Below, one piece after another: positions 9,214-18,851 of a DNA stretch of 64,000 bases. This DNA comes from Gammaproteobacteria bacterium (GTDB lineage Bacteria > Pseudomonadota > Gammaproteobacteria > Xanthomonadales > SZUA-36). Where the stretch lies: the NCBI GenBank assembly GCA_030426265.1, contig JAUHYP010000008.1, positions 47,903 to 111,902 of the forward strand, read 5' to 3'. The translations under genes were made by a program, and so were the position numbers. The notes beneath the pieces are model-generated. The model was not told where the DNA came from. It did not search any database and worked only from the letters and a program-made list of their open reading frames with translations. Each line of letters opens with the position of its first letter. Within the stretch, counting starts at the first letter, position 1.

Positions 9214-9933
9214 ATGGCGCGAGCCAAGCCTGGGGGGCTGCCCCCGTTCGAGGGTTTTTCACCCGACTTCCTGAAGTTCTTCCGCGAACTGTCGGCGAAC
9301 AACGACCGCGCCTGGTTCGAAGCCAACAAGGACCGCTACCGCGGCTCGGTGGTCGATCCCATGCTGTCCTTCATCGCCGCTTTGCAGGCGCCGGTCGGGC
9401 GCATCTCGCCCCAGTTCCTGGTCATCCCGAAAGCGCATGGCGGCAGCCTGTTCCGCATCTACCGCGACACCCGCTTCAGCGCGGACAAGACCCCGTACAA
9501 GACCCACGCCGCCGCCCACCTGCGCCATGCCGCCGGAAAGGACGCCCACGCCCCCGGCTTCTATGTGCACTTCGGCCCCGAGGGTCTGCACTGGGGCGGC
9601 GGCATCTGGTTGCCGCCCTCGGCGCCGCTCCGCGCTATCCGCGAGTTCATCGCCGACAACCCGGCCGCCTGGCGCCGCCTGGGCGCGGCCAAGGCCGTTC
9701 GGGACCGGGGCGGACTCCAGGGCGAGCAGCTCAAACGCCCCCCGCGCGGTTTCGACCCGGAGCACGAGCACGTGGACGACCTGCGCCGCAAGAGCTTCTA
9801 TCTCATGGAAGAAGCGAAACCGGCGACGCTGCGCGACCCCGACCTGGTGAAACGCGTGACGGCCGGATTCCGCGCCGCCGCGCCGCTCAATCATTTCCTC
9901 TGCGACGCCCTCGGGCTCCCCTTCGAGACCTGA
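9214..9933 (+). CDS. DUF2461 family protein
   Basis: A conserved protein of unknown biochemical function, 239 residues. Family features are GFSPDFLKFFRELSANNDRAWF near the N-terminus, FRIYRDTRFSADKTPYKTHAA (about 83-103) and a GFYVHFGPEGLHWGGGIW core. No signal peptide or membrane segment is seen, so it is probably cytoplasmic. The ATG at 9214 is preceded by CAACGAGGGGG about 9 nt upstream, and the lemA-like gene starts 3 bp after its stop, so the two are likely co-transcribed. Confidence 0.88.
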   Translation: MARAKPGGLPPFEGFSPDFLKFFRELSANNDRAWFEANKDRYRGSVVDPMLSFIAALQAPVGRISPQFLVIPKAHGGSLFRIYRDTRFSADKTPYKTHAAAHLRHAAGKDAHAPGFYVHFGPEGLHWGGGIWLPPSAPLRAIREFIADNPAAWRRLGAAKAVRDRGGLQGEQLKRPPRGFDPEHEHVDDLRRKSFYLMEEAKPATLRDPDLVKRVTAGFRAAAPLNHFLCDALGLPFET

Positions 9934-9936
9934 GCG

Positions 9937-10476
9937 ATGGAGATCCTGCTCATCATCCTCGCGCTCCTCGCCCTGGCGGGCATCTGGGTCTACAACCGAC
10001 TGGTGCGGCAGCGCAACATCGTGTCCGCCGCCTGGGCCGATATCGACGTGCAATTGCAGAAGCGCCACGAACTGGTGCCCAACCTGGTGGCGACCGTGCG
10101 GGGCTACATGCGGCACGAGGCCTCGGTGCTGGAGCAGACCACCCTGGCCCGCAGCGCGACCCCGGAGGGGGTCGGCGCCCTCGCCGCCCAGGAAACCACG
10201 CTGTCACGCAGTCTCGGGCGCCTGTTCGCCCTGGCCGAGGACTATCCGGACCTGAAGGCCAGCGAGGGTTTCCAGCAACTCCACAGCTCCCTGGTCAAGA
10301 TCGAGGACGATCTTCAATATGCCCGGCGTTATTACAACGGCGCGGTGCGCGACAACAACGACCTGGTGCAGAGCTTCCCGGTCAACCTGGTGGCCGGCCC
10401 GCTGGGATTTCGCGAGGCTGAGTTCTTCGAGATCGAGCTGGCCAGCCAGCGGCAGGCGCCCCGTGTCGCGTTGTGA
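9937..10476 (+). CDS. lemA: LemA family protein
   Basis: The 179-residue product has one N-terminal membrane anchor (about residues 3-19) followed by the helical LemA domain: YNRLVRQRNIVSAAWADIDVQLQKRHELVPNL, then EDDLQYARRYYNGAVRDNN and a PVNLVAGPLGF tail. LemA proteins are inner-membrane proteins with a long helical bundle; their exact role is unclear. It is followed by a DUF2207 protein, a frequent pairing. The gene begins 3 bp after the DUF2461 gene. Confidence 0.92.
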   Translation: MEILLIILALLALAGIWVYNRLVRQRNIVSAAWADIDVQLQKRHELVPNLVATVRGYMRHEASVLEQTTLARSATPEGVGALAAQETTLSRSLGRLFALAEDYPDLKASEGFQQLHSSLVKIEDDLQYARRYYNGAVRDNNDLVQSFPVNLVAGPLGFREAEFFEIELASQRQAPRVAL

Positions 10477-10486
10477 CGCCGGCCGG

Positions 10487-12256
10487 GTGAGCGCGCACGG
10501 CGCGGGACAGGGGCGAAGCGTCCGCCCGGCGCCGGGCCGTCCCTGGCGTGCGGCACTGGCCGGACTCGCCCTCGCCCTGTTGGCGGCGACCGCCTCCGCG
10601 GACGAACGCATCCTCCATTACCACGCCGATATCAACGTCGGGCGTGACGCCGGGGTCACGGTCACGGAGACCATCCGGGTCCGGTCCGAAGGCCGGGAGA
10701 TCCGTCGCGGCATCTACCGGGATTTTCCCACCGATTACAAGGACCGCCACGGCAACCGCGTCCGGGTCGAGTTCCGGGTGCTGGACGTCACGCGCAATGG
10801 CGCCGGCGAGGCCTGGCACACCGAGGGTCGCGGGAACGGCGTCCGCGTCTACGCCGGATCGGCCAACCGCTTCGTCGATCCCGGGGTGCACGAATACCGC
10901 ATCCGCTACCACACCAACCGCCAGCTCGGATTCTTCGAGGATTTCGACGAGCTGTACTGGAACGTGACGGGGCTGGGATGGGCTTTCCCCATCGACCAGG
11001 CCTCGGCCACGGTGCACCTGCCCGAGGCGGTGCCGGAGGACGCGCTGCGCCTGGCCGTCTACACCGGCTCGCGGGGGTCCCGGGCCTCGAACGCCGGGAT
11101 CCAGGTGCGCAACGACGGCAGCGTGGCCTTCCTCACGACCGAGCCCCTCGGCCCCTACCAGGGCCTCACCATCGCCGTGGGCTGGCCCAAGGGCGTGGTG
11201 GTCGCACCCACCGCCACCCAGGAAGCCGGCTGGTTCCTGCGCGACAACGCCGGCGCACTGGTCCTGTTGCTGGCCTTTGCGGGGATGCTGGCCTGGTATT
11301 TCTGGGCCTGGCACCGCAAGGGACGCGACCCGGCCAAGGGCGTGATCATTCCCCGTTACGAGCCGCCGAAGGGGCTGTCACCCGCCGCCTGCCGCTTCGT
11401 GAAGTCCATGGGTTTCGGGCGCCAGGCCTTCACCGCGGCCGTGGTCAGCCTCGGGGTCAAGGGCCACCTGGACATCGACGAGGACGACGGTGAGTTCACC
11501 CTGCGCGCCAACCGGGACACGAAGCGCAAGCGGCAAGCGACCAGCCCCGGCGAACAGGCCGTTCTGGACGCACTGCTCCCGGACCTCGGGCGCGGCAGCA
11601 TCAAGCTCGAGCAATCCAACCATGCCCGCTTCCAGGCGGCGCGCCAGGGCATCTCGCGCGCCCTCAAGGGCGAGTACCAGGGCCGCCTGTTCAACCTCAA
11701 CGTCATGTACGCCCTGCCGCCCATCATCGTTTTCGTGCTGGCCACGGCCCTGGCGGCAATCCTGGGCCAGAAGAATCCGCTGATCTGGGCGGCCTGGGGG
11801 ATTCTCGGCGTGGGGCTGCACGTGCTGTTCATCTTCCTGCTGCGCGCGCCCACGCCGGGCGGGCGCAAGGTCATGGACGAGATCGAGGGCTTCGCCCTGT
11901 ATCTCGGCACCGCCGAGCAGGACCGGCTGGACCGCATGCAGGGACCGAAACTCACCCCCGAAGTGTTCGAGGCCTTCCTGCCTTACGCCTTCGCCCTGGG
12001 CGTGGAAAACCGCTGGGTGGATCGCTTCCAGCAGGCCTTTCCCGAGCACGATCCTGACCGAGGCGGCTACCGGCCGGCCTGGTATCACGGGAACCTGCAT
12101 GGCGCGCATGCCCTGGGCCACATCGGCTCCGGGCTGAGTTCGGGCCTGTCCAGCGCGATCTCCTCGGCCTCCTCCCCCCCCGGCTCGTCCTCGGGTTCGG
12201 GCGGCGGCGGTTTTTCAGGCGGTGGCGGTGGCGGCGGAGGTGGCGGCGGCTGGTAG
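10487..12256 (+). CDS. DUF2207 domain membrane protein with poly-glycine C-terminus
   Basis: A 589-residue membrane protein of the family usually found next to lemA. It has a signal peptide (basic stretch then ALAGLALALLAATASA), a periplasmic beta-rich DUF2207 domain (RRGIYRDFPTDY, EYRIRY..., FDELYWNVTG), a membrane helix near 255-275, a cytoplasmic domain, two further helices near 405-450 and a glycine-rich end finishing in GGGGGW, a hallmark of the family. The GTG at 10487 is my start; GTG at 10463, overlapping lemA, is a possible alternative. Its function is not established. Confidence 0.85.
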   Translation: MSAHGAGQGRSVRPAPGRPWRAALAGLALALLAATASADERILHYHADINVGRDAGVTVTETIRVRSEGREIRRGIYRDFPTDYKDRHGNRVRVEFRVLDVTRNGAGEAWHTEGRGNGVRVYAGSANRFVDPGVHEYRIRYHTNRQLGFFEDFDELYWNVTGLGWAFPIDQASATVHLPEAVPEDALRLAVYTGSRGSRASNAGIQVRNDGSVAFLTTEPLGPYQGLTIAVGWPKGVVVAPTATQEAGWFLRDNAGALVLLLAFAGMLAWYFWAWHRKGRDPAKGVIIPRYEPPKGLSPAACRFVKSMGFGRQAFTAAVVSLGVKGHLDIDEDDGEFTLRANRDTKRKRQATSPGEQAVLDALLPDLGRGSIKLEQSNHARFQAARQGISRALKGEYQGRLFNLNVMYALPPIIVFVLATALAAILGQKNPLIWAAWGILGVGLHVLFIFLLRAPTPGGRKVMDEIEGFALYLGTAEQDRLDRMQGPKLTPEVFEAFLPYAFALGVENRWVDRFQQAFPEHDPDRGGYRPAWYHGNLHGAHALGHIGSGLSSGLSSAISSASSPPGSSSGSGGGGFSGGGGGGGGGGGW

Positions 12257-12316
12257 GCCGCGCCGGGAAACACCCGCCAAAGACTGGCCCGTCGCGGGCG
12301 CTGATCGACATTTCTC

Positions 12317-12345
12317 TTGCCCCGGAAGCATTCACTGTATATATT
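12317..12345 (+). promoter_or_regulatory. lexA promoter
   Basis: TTGCCC (12317-12322) and TATATT (12340-12345) are spaced by 17 bp. The -10 element lies inside the LexA box, so bound LexA would block RNA polymerase. Confidence 0.7.
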
Positions 12346-12350
12346 TACAG
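12335..12350 (+). promoter_or_regulatory. LexA (SOS) box upstream of lexA
   Basis: CTGTATATATTTACAG matches the gammaproteobacterial consensus CTG-N10-CAG with an AT-rich centre. It overlaps the -10 of the lexA promoter, 21 bp before the start codon, giving autoregulation of the lexA-imuA-imuB operon. It differs at one base from the box before dnaE2 at 21457-21472. Confidence 0.93.
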
Positions 12351-12371
12351 TGAACCTGATGGAGGCCGCGC

Positions 12372-13007
12372 ATGAGCAAGACCCTGACCCCCCGCCAGAG
12401 AGAGATTCTCAAGTTTATCTCTCAACACATTGATCAACATGGGTTTCCACCGACGAGGGCGGAGCTGTCAAAGCACTTCGGCTTCCGCTCACCGAACGCG
12501 GCGGAAAGCCACCTTCGGGCGCTGGACGGCAAGGGCGTGATCCAGCTGGAACGGGGCCGTTCGCGGGGCATCAGCCTCACGCCCCTGGCCGGCGCCCACC
12601 TGCCCGAACCCCCGCGCATGGAACTGCCCCTGGTCGGCCGGGTGGCGGCGGGCAGCCCGGTGCTGGCCCAGGAGAACGTCGAGGACGCGCTGCGCGTGGA
12701 CCCGGCCCTGTTCCGGCCCCGGCCGCATTACCTGTTGCGGGTGGAAGGCATGAGCATGCGCGACGCCGGCATTCTCGACGGCGACCTGCTGGCCGTGCAC
12801 CGTACGCCCGAGGCGCGCGACGGACAGATCGTGGTTGCGCGCATCGAGGACGAGGTCACCGTGAAGCGCTTCCGCCGCGACGGCCACCGCGTGCAGTTGC
12901 TGGCGGAAAACCCGGACTTCGCCCCCATCGAGGTCGACCTGCGCCACCAGGCCCTGGCCATCGAGGGCCTGGGCGTGGGGGTCATCCGCCACCGCCTGGA
13001 CGCCTGA
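12372..13007 (+). CDS. lexA: LexA SOS repressor
   Basis: Transcriptional repressor of the DNA-damage response, inactivated by RecA-stimulated self-cleavage. The 211-residue protein has an N-terminal winged helix ([22 protein letters not shown]), the Ala93-Gly94 cleavage site in RVAAGSP, and the catalytic dyad Ser128 (GMSM) and Lys165 (TVKRF). Each sits exactly nine residues beyond its E. coli counterpart. It has its own LexA box and is followed by imuA after 100 bp, so it heads an SOS mutagenesis operon. Start ATG at 12372 follows GGAGG. Confidence 0.97.
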   Translation: MSKTLTPRQREILKFISQHIDQHGFPPTRAELSKHFGFRSPNAAESHLRALDGKGVIQLERGRSRGISLTPLAGAHLPEPPRMELPLVGRVAAGSPVLAQENVEDALRVDPALFRPRPHYLLRVEGMSMRDAGILDGDLLAVHRTPEARDGQIVVARIEDEVTVKRFRRDGHRVQLLAENPDFAPIEVDLRHQALAIEGLGVGVIRHRLDA

Positions 13008-13107
13008 AGACCATGTCTCCCCGGACTGCCCGGGGATTCCCCGGCCCCGCACTCCCGACCGGTGGCCGCCCCCGAACCGGACACCACGAGCCCGCCCGAA
13101 CCGTTTC

Positions 13108-13848
13108 ATGCCGACTTCCCTGCCCGACGCTCTCCACCATCCGCTCCTGTGGCAGGGAAGCCGGCGTCCTTTTCGGTGGCCGGCCTTGCCCACGGGGCAC
13201 GCGCGCCTGGACCGCGCCCTGCCCGGCGGCGGCTGGCCCCTGGGCGCCCTCAGCGAACTGCTCGTGGCCCGGGACGGGGTGGGCGAATTGAGCCTGCTGC
13301 TGCCCGCCCTCGCACGGGTGGCGGGAGAAGGCGGCTGGGCCGTGTTCGTGGACCCGCCCTGGACCCCTTACCCGCCCGCCATCCACGGCCAGGGCATGGA
13401 TCTTTCGCGCCTGCTGGTGGTGCGCACCCGGGATGCCAAAGAGTCCCTCTGGGCCTGTGAGCAGGCCCTGCGGGGCGTCCGCGGCGGCGTGGTGCTGAGC
13501 TGGCTGCGCGGCCAGCGCCACCAGGCGGATTTCACCCACCTGCGCCGGCTGCAGCTGGCCGCGCGCAGCGGGCGCAAGGGCGCTTTCCTGTTCCGTGCCG
13601 CCGGGGTCGCCGGCCAGGCCACCCCGGCAGCCCTGCGCCTGCACCTGGACGCGGACGAGCGCGCCCTGCGGCTCACCGTGCTCAAGGCCCGGGGGGCGCG
13701 CCCGGGCCTGGAACTGCGCCTGCCCCGGCAACACGGCGAAGTGGCCGCCGGCCCCGAAACCCGCCTGCCGGAACACGGCGGCGCCCGGCCCGGCGCCGGC
13801 CATCCCGGAGACGAAGCCCGCTCCCTGCCACGGACGGGCCACGCATGA
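13108..13848 (+). CDS. imuA: ImuA, SOS translesion-synthesis accessory protein
   Basis: ImuA is the RecA/SulA-like member of the ImuA-ImuB-DnaE2 mutasome. The 246-residue protein shows the family pattern: LPTGHARLDRALPGGGWPLGALSELLV near the start, then SLLLPALARVA and WAVFVDPPWTPYPPA, and a variable C-terminus rich in Gly, Pro and Arg. The Walker A region (PGGGWPLGALSE) is degenerate, as is usual for ImuA. Its TGA overlaps the imuB ATG (ATGA at 13845-13848). Co-regulation with lexA follows from the upstream LexA box, since no second box was seen between the genes. Confidence 0.88.
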   Translation: MPTSLPDALHHPLLWQGSRRPFRWPALPTGHARLDRALPGGGWPLGALSELLVARDGVGELSLLLPALARVAGEGGWAVFVDPPWTPYPPAIHGQGMDLSRLLVVRTRDAKESLWACEQALRGVRGGVVLSWLRGQRHQADFTHLRRLQLAARSGRKGAFLFRAAGVAGQATPAALRLHLDADERALRLTVLKARGARPGLELRLPRQHGEVAAGPETRLPEHGGARPGAGHPGDEARSLPRTGHA

Positions 13849-15266
13849 ACGAGACCTGGCTGGCCATCGAACTGCCCCACCTGGCCCTGGACCTGCTGAC
13901 CCGCGGACAGCCCCCGGGCCGGGACCTGCCCCTGGCGGTGAGTGACGGGGGCACCCAGCGCCCGCTCATCCACGACGCCAACCCGGCGGCGCGGCGACTG
14001 GGCGTGCGGCCCGGCATGGCGGTGAGCGCGGCCCGCGGCCTGGCCGGCGCGCTGCAGGCGCCGGAACGCGATCCCGCGGCGGAGGCCCGCGCCCTGGAGC
14101 GCCTGGCCGCCTGGAGCCACCAGTACAGCTCCCTGGTGAGCCTGCACACCGCGCAGAACACGCTGTTGCTGGAGAGCGGCGGCAGTGAACGCCTGCTGGG
14201 CGAATCCGGCGCCCTGGCCCGGCGCCTGGCGACGGAACTGCTCGAACTGGGTTACCACGCCCGTACGGGCACGGGGCCGACCCCGGAAGCCGCGCGGCTG
14301 GCGGCGCGGCGTGGCCTGGAACTGCCCACGCGCCAGGCCCTGGAGTCGGCCCTCAGGGATCTGCCCCTGGAGGCCCTGCTGCTCGCGGAGGACCAGCGCG
14401 AAGCCCTGGAGCGCATGGGCTTCCGCCGGGTGCGCGAAGTGCTCCGCCTGCCGCGCAAGGCCCTGGCGCGGCGCCTGGGGACAGACCTGGTGAGCTACCT
14501 CGACCGGCTTACCGGCGCACGCCCCGACCCGCAGCGCCGCTGGCGCCTGCCCGAGTCCTGGGCCGGCGGCCTGGACCTGCCGGCGGAAGTGGCCTCGGCC
14601 CAGGGGCTGGTGTTTCCGCTGCGCCGGCTGTTGGGCGAACTCTGCGGCGCGCTGCGTGCCTGCGACCGCGGCGTGCAGGCCCTGGCCTTCCGCTTCGTGC
14701 TGCGCGAAGGGGAAACGCGGCTCGACCTGGGCCTGCAGCAACCGAGCCGGGACGAGGCCCATCTGCTGCAGTTGCTCAAGGAACGCCTGGAGCGCTTTCG
14801 CCTGCCCTCACCGGCGCGGCGCCTGGAACTGGAAGCCGGGACCTTCCTGGCCTTCGATGCCGCCCCCGCGGGCCTGTTTCCGGACCCGGGCGACCCGGCG
14901 AGCAACCCCGTGGCGCCGCTGCTCGAGCGCCTGCGCGCGCGCCTGGGCGATGAGGCGGTGACCGGCCTGCGCGGCGTGGAGGACCACCGCCCCGAGTACA
15001 GCTGGGCGCGCCGCGGCCTGGACGAGCCGGCGCGCTGCCAGCCCCTGCCCCACCGCCCCGTGTGGCTGTTCCCCCAGCCGAAACGCTGCCGCATCGAGGA
15101 CTACCGGGTGCTGGCGGGGCCGGAGCGCATCGAGAGCGGCTGGTGGGACGGCCACGACTGCCGTCGCGACTACTTCGTGGTGCGCGACCGCGACGGCGCC
15201 ACCCTCTGGGCCTACCACGAACACAAACCCCGCCCCGGCTGGTACCTCCAGGGCCTGTTCGGCTAG
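13845..15266 (+). CDS. imuB: ImuB, catalytically inactive Y-family polymerase homologue
   Basis: ImuB is the scaffold of the mutasome, linking DnaE2 to ImuA and the beta clamp. The 473-residue protein starts [14 protein letters not shown] at the place where active Y-family polymerases have DxxxFFxxVE; the acidic catalytic residues are missing, as expected. It then has [21 protein letters not shown], a helix-hairpin-helix-like [19 protein letters not shown] segment and a C-terminus with [23 protein letters not shown]. Its TAG overlaps the gpmA stop by 4 bp on the opposite strand. dnaE2 is not adjacent but about 6.2 kb downstream. Confidence 0.92.
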   Translation: MNETWLAIELPHLALDLLTRGQPPGRDLPLAVSDGGTQRPLIHDANPAARRLGVRPGMAVSAARGLAGALQAPERDPAAEARALERLAAWSHQYSSLVSLHTAQNTLLLESGGSERLLGESGALARRLATELLELGYHARTGTGPTPEAARLAARRGLELPTRQALESALRDLPLEALLLAEDQREALERMGFRRVREVLRLPRKALARRLGTDLVSYLDRLTGARPDPQRRWRLPESWAGGLDLPAEVASAQGLVFPLRRLLGELCGALRACDRGVQALAFRFVLREGETRLDLGLQQPSRDEAHLLQLLKERLERFRLPSPARRLELEAGTFLAFDAAPAGLFPDPGDPASNPVAPLLERLRARLGDEAVTGLRGVEDHRPEYSWARRGLDEPARCQPLPHRPVWLFPQPKRCRIEDYRVLAGPERIESGWWDGHDCRRDYFVVRDRDGATLWAYHEHKPRPGWYLQGLFG

Positions 15267-16012
15267 TGCGCCTTGCCCTGGTTGGCGACGGCTTCGGCGG
15301 CCTTGCGGGCGGCGTCGGGATCGCCGAGGTAGCGGTAGGAGACCACCTGCAGTTCGTCGTCGAGTTCGAACAGCAAGGGAATGCCGGTGGGGATGTTGAG
15401 CTCCAGGATGTCCTTTTCGGAAACGTCGTTCAGGTACTTGTACAGGGCCCGGAGCGAGTTGCCGTGGGCTGCGACCAGCACGGTCTTGCCGGCCTTGAGG
15501 TCCGGGGCGATGGCGTCGTGCCAGTACGGCAGGACACGCGCCAGGGTCGTGGCCAGTGATTCACTGGCGGGCAGCACCTGGCGGTCGAGGCCGGCATAGC
15601 GTGGATCGTTGGCCGGGTGGCCGGGGTCGTCCAGGTCCATCGGGGGCGGTGGGATGTCGTAGGAGCGACGCCAGATCTTGACCTGCTCCTCGCCGTGCTT
15701 GGCCGCTGTCTCGGCCTTGTCCAGACCCTGCAGGGCGCCGTAGTGGCGCTCGTTGAGCCGCCAGCTCTTGCGCACCGGCAGCCAGTCCTGGTCCAGCGCG
15801 GCCAGCGCGAGGTTGAGGGTGCGGATGGCGCGCTTGAGGGTGGAGGTATAGGCGATGTCGAAGCGCAGGCCTTCCTCGCGCATCAGGTCGCCACCTGCCG
15901 CCGCTTCGGTACGGCCCTGCTCGGTCAGGTCGACGTCGACCCAGCCGGTGAATCGATTCTCGAGGTTCCACTGGCTCTGGCCATGGCGCAACAGGACAAG
16001 CTTGCAAGTCAC
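15263..16012 (-). CDS. gpmA: 2,3-bisphosphoglycerate-dependent phosphoglycerate mutase
   Basis: Glycolytic enzyme interconverting 3- and 2-phosphoglycerate. The 249-residue protein carries the catalytic [10 protein letters not shown] motif (His10), then [42 protein letters not shown] and the second-His motif [11 protein letters not shown]. The start is GTG at 16010-16012: GGAGA lies 7 nt upstream and homology begins at once. It is convergent with imuB with overlapping stop codons (15263-15266), and diverges from the DUF502 gene. Confidence 0.95.
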   Translation of the reverse strand: MTCKLVLLRHGQSQWNLENRFTGWVDVDLTEQGRTEAAAGGDLMREEGLRFDIAYTSTLKRAIRTLNLALAALDQDWLPVRKSWRLNERHYGALQGLDKAETAAKHGEEQVKIWRRSYDIPPPPMDLDDPGHPANDPRYAGLDRQVLPASESLATTLARVLPYWHDAIAPDLKAGKTVLVAAHGNSLRALYKYLNDVSEKDILELNIPTGIPLLFELDDELQVVSYRYLGDPDAARKAAEAVANQGKAH

Positions 16013-16122
16013 GATGAAGTCTCCGGTCGGTGCGTATGCGAACAACCGATTCTACTGTCTTTGCGACGGGCCAGTGATTGCCGTAACGTGACAGCTGTCC
16101 GATGGGACGTGCCGGAGGGGTG

Positions 16123-16755
16123 ATGAACGCATTGGGGAAACTGTTCCTGAAAGGCCTGGCGGTCACCATTCCGGTGGCGCTGACCCTGGCCATCGCCTGG
16201 TGGCTGGCGGCCACCGCGGAGCGCCTGCTGGGCGGCCTGCTCGAGCAACTGCTGCCCGAAGGCTGGTACATCCCGGGCATGGGCCTGGTCGCGGGCGTGG
16301 CCTGCATCCTGCTGGTGGGCCTGTTGTCCCACGTCATCATCTTCCAGCGCCTGTTCGAGTGGGGCGAGGGCGTGATGGCCCGCCTCCCCCTGATCAAGAC
16401 CATCTACTCCGCGCTGAAGGACTTCATCGGCTACTTCTCCGCGGACAGCCAGCGCAGTTTCAGCAAGGTGGTGATGGTGCAACTGCCCGGACAGGACTAC
16501 CAGGCACTGGGATTCGTCACGCGCGAGACCTTCGGCGATCTGCCTTTCGATCTCGCCGTCGACGACCCGGTGGCCGTCTACCTGCCGATGAGCTACCAGG
16601 TCGGTGGCTACACCCTGTACCTGCCCCGCAGCTGCGTGACGCCGGTGGAAATGCGGTTCGAGGATGCGATGCGCCTGGCGCTCACCGGAGGAGTGACGCG
16701 CAAACCGACCCCGGCGGAGGAAGCCGGCGAAGGCACCCCCGGCGCGGGCCCCTGA
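16123..16755 (+). CDS. DUF502 family inner-membrane protein
   Basis: A 210-residue membrane protein of unknown function. Two membrane helices lie at about 11-33 and 54-76; the soluble part has the DUF502 pattern RLPLIKTIYSALKDFIGYFS, then FSKVVMVQLPGQ, LGFVTRETFG, VAVYLPMSYQVGGYTLYLPRS and the C-terminal EDAMRLALTGGV. Start ATG at 16123 follows a strong GGAGG. It diverges from gpmA and is convergent with coaX; nothing in its context suggests a pathway. Confidence 0.85.
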   Translation: MNALGKLFLKGLAVTIPVALTLAIAWWLAATAERLLGGLLEQLLPEGWYIPGMGLVAGVACILLVGLLSHVIIFQRLFEWGEGVMARLPLIKTIYSALKDFIGYFSADSQRSFSKVVMVQLPGQDYQALGFVTRETFGDLPFDLAVDDPVAVYLPMSYQVGGYTLYLPRSCVTPVEMRFEDAMRLALTGGVTRKPTPAEEAGEGTPGAGP

Positions 16756-16767
16756 GGCCGGCGCCTC
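16754..16767. terminator. Short hairpin between DUF502 gene and coaX
   Basis: GAGGC-CGGC-GCCTC forms a 5-bp stem between the convergent stops at 16755 and 16774. No T-run follows on either strand, so termination is only suggested by position. Confidence 0.25.
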
Positions 16768-16773
16768 GTTCGC

Positions 16774-17547
16774 TCAGCCGAGGTTCATGAGCAGGGCCGT
16801 CAGCAGACCCCGCAGCACGAGGTCGGGAACGGCCTCGTCGTAGATTCCCGTATCCGCGAACAGGCCCGCGAACCCGCCGGTGGCGATCACCCGGGGCCGC
16901 CGGCCGTCGAACACATCTCGCGACACGCCTTCCATGATCTCCTTCAGGGCGCCCAGGTGGCCGTAGTACAGCCCCGACTGGATGCTCGCCGCGGTGCTTC
17001 GCCCCAGGCAACGCTCGCCACGGCGAATTTCCACCGGCCCCAGCCGCGCCGTACCCCGGCTCAGGGCTTCCATGGACATGCGCAGGCCCGGAATGATCAC
17101 GCCACCGAGGTAGTCACGGTCGGCGCTGATGGCGTCCACCGTGGTGGCGGTGCCCAGGTCCAGCACCAACAGGTCCTCCCCGGGGTGCATCTGGGTGGCG
17201 GCAATCGCGTTGGCGATGCGATCGGAACCGACCTCCAGGGGGTTGCGATAGAGGATTTTCAGGCCGGTTTTCGCGCCGGCCTTGAGTTCGAAAGGCGCCA
17301 TGCCGAAGTACTTCTGGCAACCGCCGCTGACGCTGTACACCAGGTCCGGCACCACGCTGCACAGCGCGATGTTGCGCACCCGCTCGGGATCGAAACCGTT
17401 CTCCCGCAGCACGCCGCGGAAGAACAGCCCGTACTCGTCCGATGCAGCCCCCTGCTTGGAGGTCATGCGGAAGGTCAGTCGCAGCTGGTCGCCTTCGAAC
17501 AACCCGCCGAACAGGTGGCTGTTGCCGATGTCCAGGCACAGGATCAT
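16774..17547 (-). CDS. coaX: Type III pantothenate kinase
   Basis: CoaX phosphorylates pantothenate in the first step of CoA synthesis. The 257-residue protein shows the acetate-kinase-fold motifs of the type III family: MILCLDIGNSHLFGG (phosphate 1), GSDRIANAIAATQ, LDLGTATTVDAI (phosphate 2) and VIATGGFAGLF. It is the last gene of a five-gene reverse-strand pantothenate/CoA operon, and its ATG overlaps the coaBC TGA (17544-17547). Having coaX rather than coaA (type I) fits many gammaproteobacteria outside the enterics. Confidence 0.95.
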   Translation of the reverse strand: MILCLDIGNSHLFGGLFEGDQLRLTFRMTSKQGAASDEYGLFFRGVLRENGFDPERVRNIALCSVVPDLVYSVSGGCQKYFGMAPFELKAGAKTGLKILYRNPLEVGSDRIANAIAATQMHPGEDLLVLDLGTATTVDAISADRDYLGGVIIPGLRMSMEALSRGTARLGPVEIRRGERCLGRSTAASIQSGLYYGHLGALKEIMEGVSRDVFDGRRPRVIATGGFAGLFADTGIYDEAVPDLVLRGLLTALLMNLG

Positions 17548-18851
17548 GTCTCGCGGGCCTCCGCTTGTCTCAAGGGTGCATCGTCGGCCCGTGGGCCGAC
17601 GGGCGTTGTCGCCAGGGCATCGGCCAGCAGGGTGGCCAGGGCCCGGGTGTCGTCCGCCGCCTGCCGGGAACCGCCTGCATCGATCAGGGTGTAGGCGTGT
17701 CGGGCGGGACCGATTTCCGCCAGGTCATTGTGCACCACCAGGTCGCAGGCGTCGCCCGCGAACAGGCGCTGGACGGCGCGGTTCACACCGGCCTCGTCCG
17801 CCGCCACGGTCAGCTTGAAACCCACCACGCGAAGCGCCGGATTGCGGGACCAGCCGCGCAACTGGGGCAGCAGCTTCGGGTTGGGCGCCAGGTGCAGGGT
17901 CATCGCCGAGCCGGAGCCGATCTTGCCGGCGCCAACCGGGGAGCCGTGTGATGGCGCCGCGCCTGGATCGTTTCCATCAATGCCGGCAACGGAGAAATCA
18001 CTCACCGCCGCGGCATGGATCACCGCGTCGAAGGATTCGGTTTCGAGCCGTCGCCGCAAGGCCGCTTCCAGGTCGGTGAACGACTCGTAGCGTTCCAGGT
18101 CCTCCACCGCCTCGGGCGCCTGCGCCACCGCGCCACCCAGCCAGGTGACGTCGAAGCCCCGATCGGCCAATGCGTCGGCCAGGACCGCCGCGGTGCGCCC
18201 GGTGCTGTGATTGCCGATGTAACGCACGGCGTCGATGGGTTCGCGGGTCCCGCCCCCGGTGATCAGCACGCGGCCGGCCACGGTCCGGTCATGGGCCAGC
18301 AGCCCCTCGATACGCGCACGGATGTCATCGGGCTCGAGCATTCTTCCGGCCCCGGTCTCGCCGCAGGCCAGGTCGCCGGCGGCGGTCGGCAGGACATGGA
18401 TGCCCCAACGCTTCAGCCGTTCGACGTTCTCGCGTGTGGCCGGGTAATCCCACATGTGCGTGTTCATGGCGGGCACGACGAACAGGGGCGCGCCCCGCGA
18501 CCAGGCGGCCTGCCACAATGTCGAGACTGCGTCGTCGGCGATGCCGTGGGCGAACTTCGCCAGCAGGTTGGCGCTGGCGGGACAGGCCACGACGAGATCG
18601 GCCCAGCGGGCGAGTTCGATGTGGTCCATGGCCCGACCGGGCGCAAAGGTGTCATCGAACACGGGCTCACCGCTCAGCCCTTCCAGCGTCGCCCGCCCGA
18701 CGAACTCGGACACCGAGGCCGTGGCGGCCACGCGCACGGCGTGACCGGCCTTGCGCCAGGCCGAAATCAGTCCCGTGGCCTTGGCGCAGGCGATGGAACC
18801 GGACATCAGGAACAGGATGTTCCGGTGCCCGGGAATCAGGTCAGTGGCCAT
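17544..18851 (-). CDS. coaBC: Bifunctional phosphopantothenoylcysteine decarboxylase / phosphopantothenate-cysteine ligase
   Basis: CoaBC makes 4'-phosphopantetheine from phosphopantothenate and cysteine. The N-terminal CoaC flavodomain has SGSIACAKA, the active-site His77 (MDHIE), PAMNTHMW (127-134) and the flap motif CGETGAGRM (163-171). The CoaB half starts at LITGGGTREPID (about 196-207) with HSTGRTAAVLADAL and the VGFKLT motif. Two adjacent ATGs are present; I use the second (18849-18851) because GGAGG is 6 nt away, against 3 for the first. It overlaps panC (stop 18841) by 11 bp and coaX by 4 bp. Confidence 0.95.
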   Translation of the reverse strand: MATDLIPGHRNILFLMSGSIACAKATGLISAWRKAGHAVRVAATASVSEFVGRATLEGLSGEPVFDDTFAPGRAMDHIELARWADLVVACPASANLLAKFAHGIADDAVSTLWQAAWSRGAPLFVVPAMNTHMWDYPATRENVERLKRWGIHVLPTAAGDLACGETGAGRMLEPDDIRARIEGLLAHDRTVAGRVLITGGGTREPIDAVRYIGNHSTGRTAAVLADALADRGFDVTWLGGAVAQAPEAVEDLERYESFTDLEAALRRRLETESFDAVIHAAAVSDFSVAGIDGNDPGAAPSHGSPVGAGKIGSGSAMTLHLAPNPKLLPQLRGWSRNPALRVVGFKLTVAADEAGVNRAVQRLFAGDACDLVVHNDLAEIGPARHAYTLIDAGGSRQAADDTRALATLLADALATTPVGPRADDAPLRQAEARET

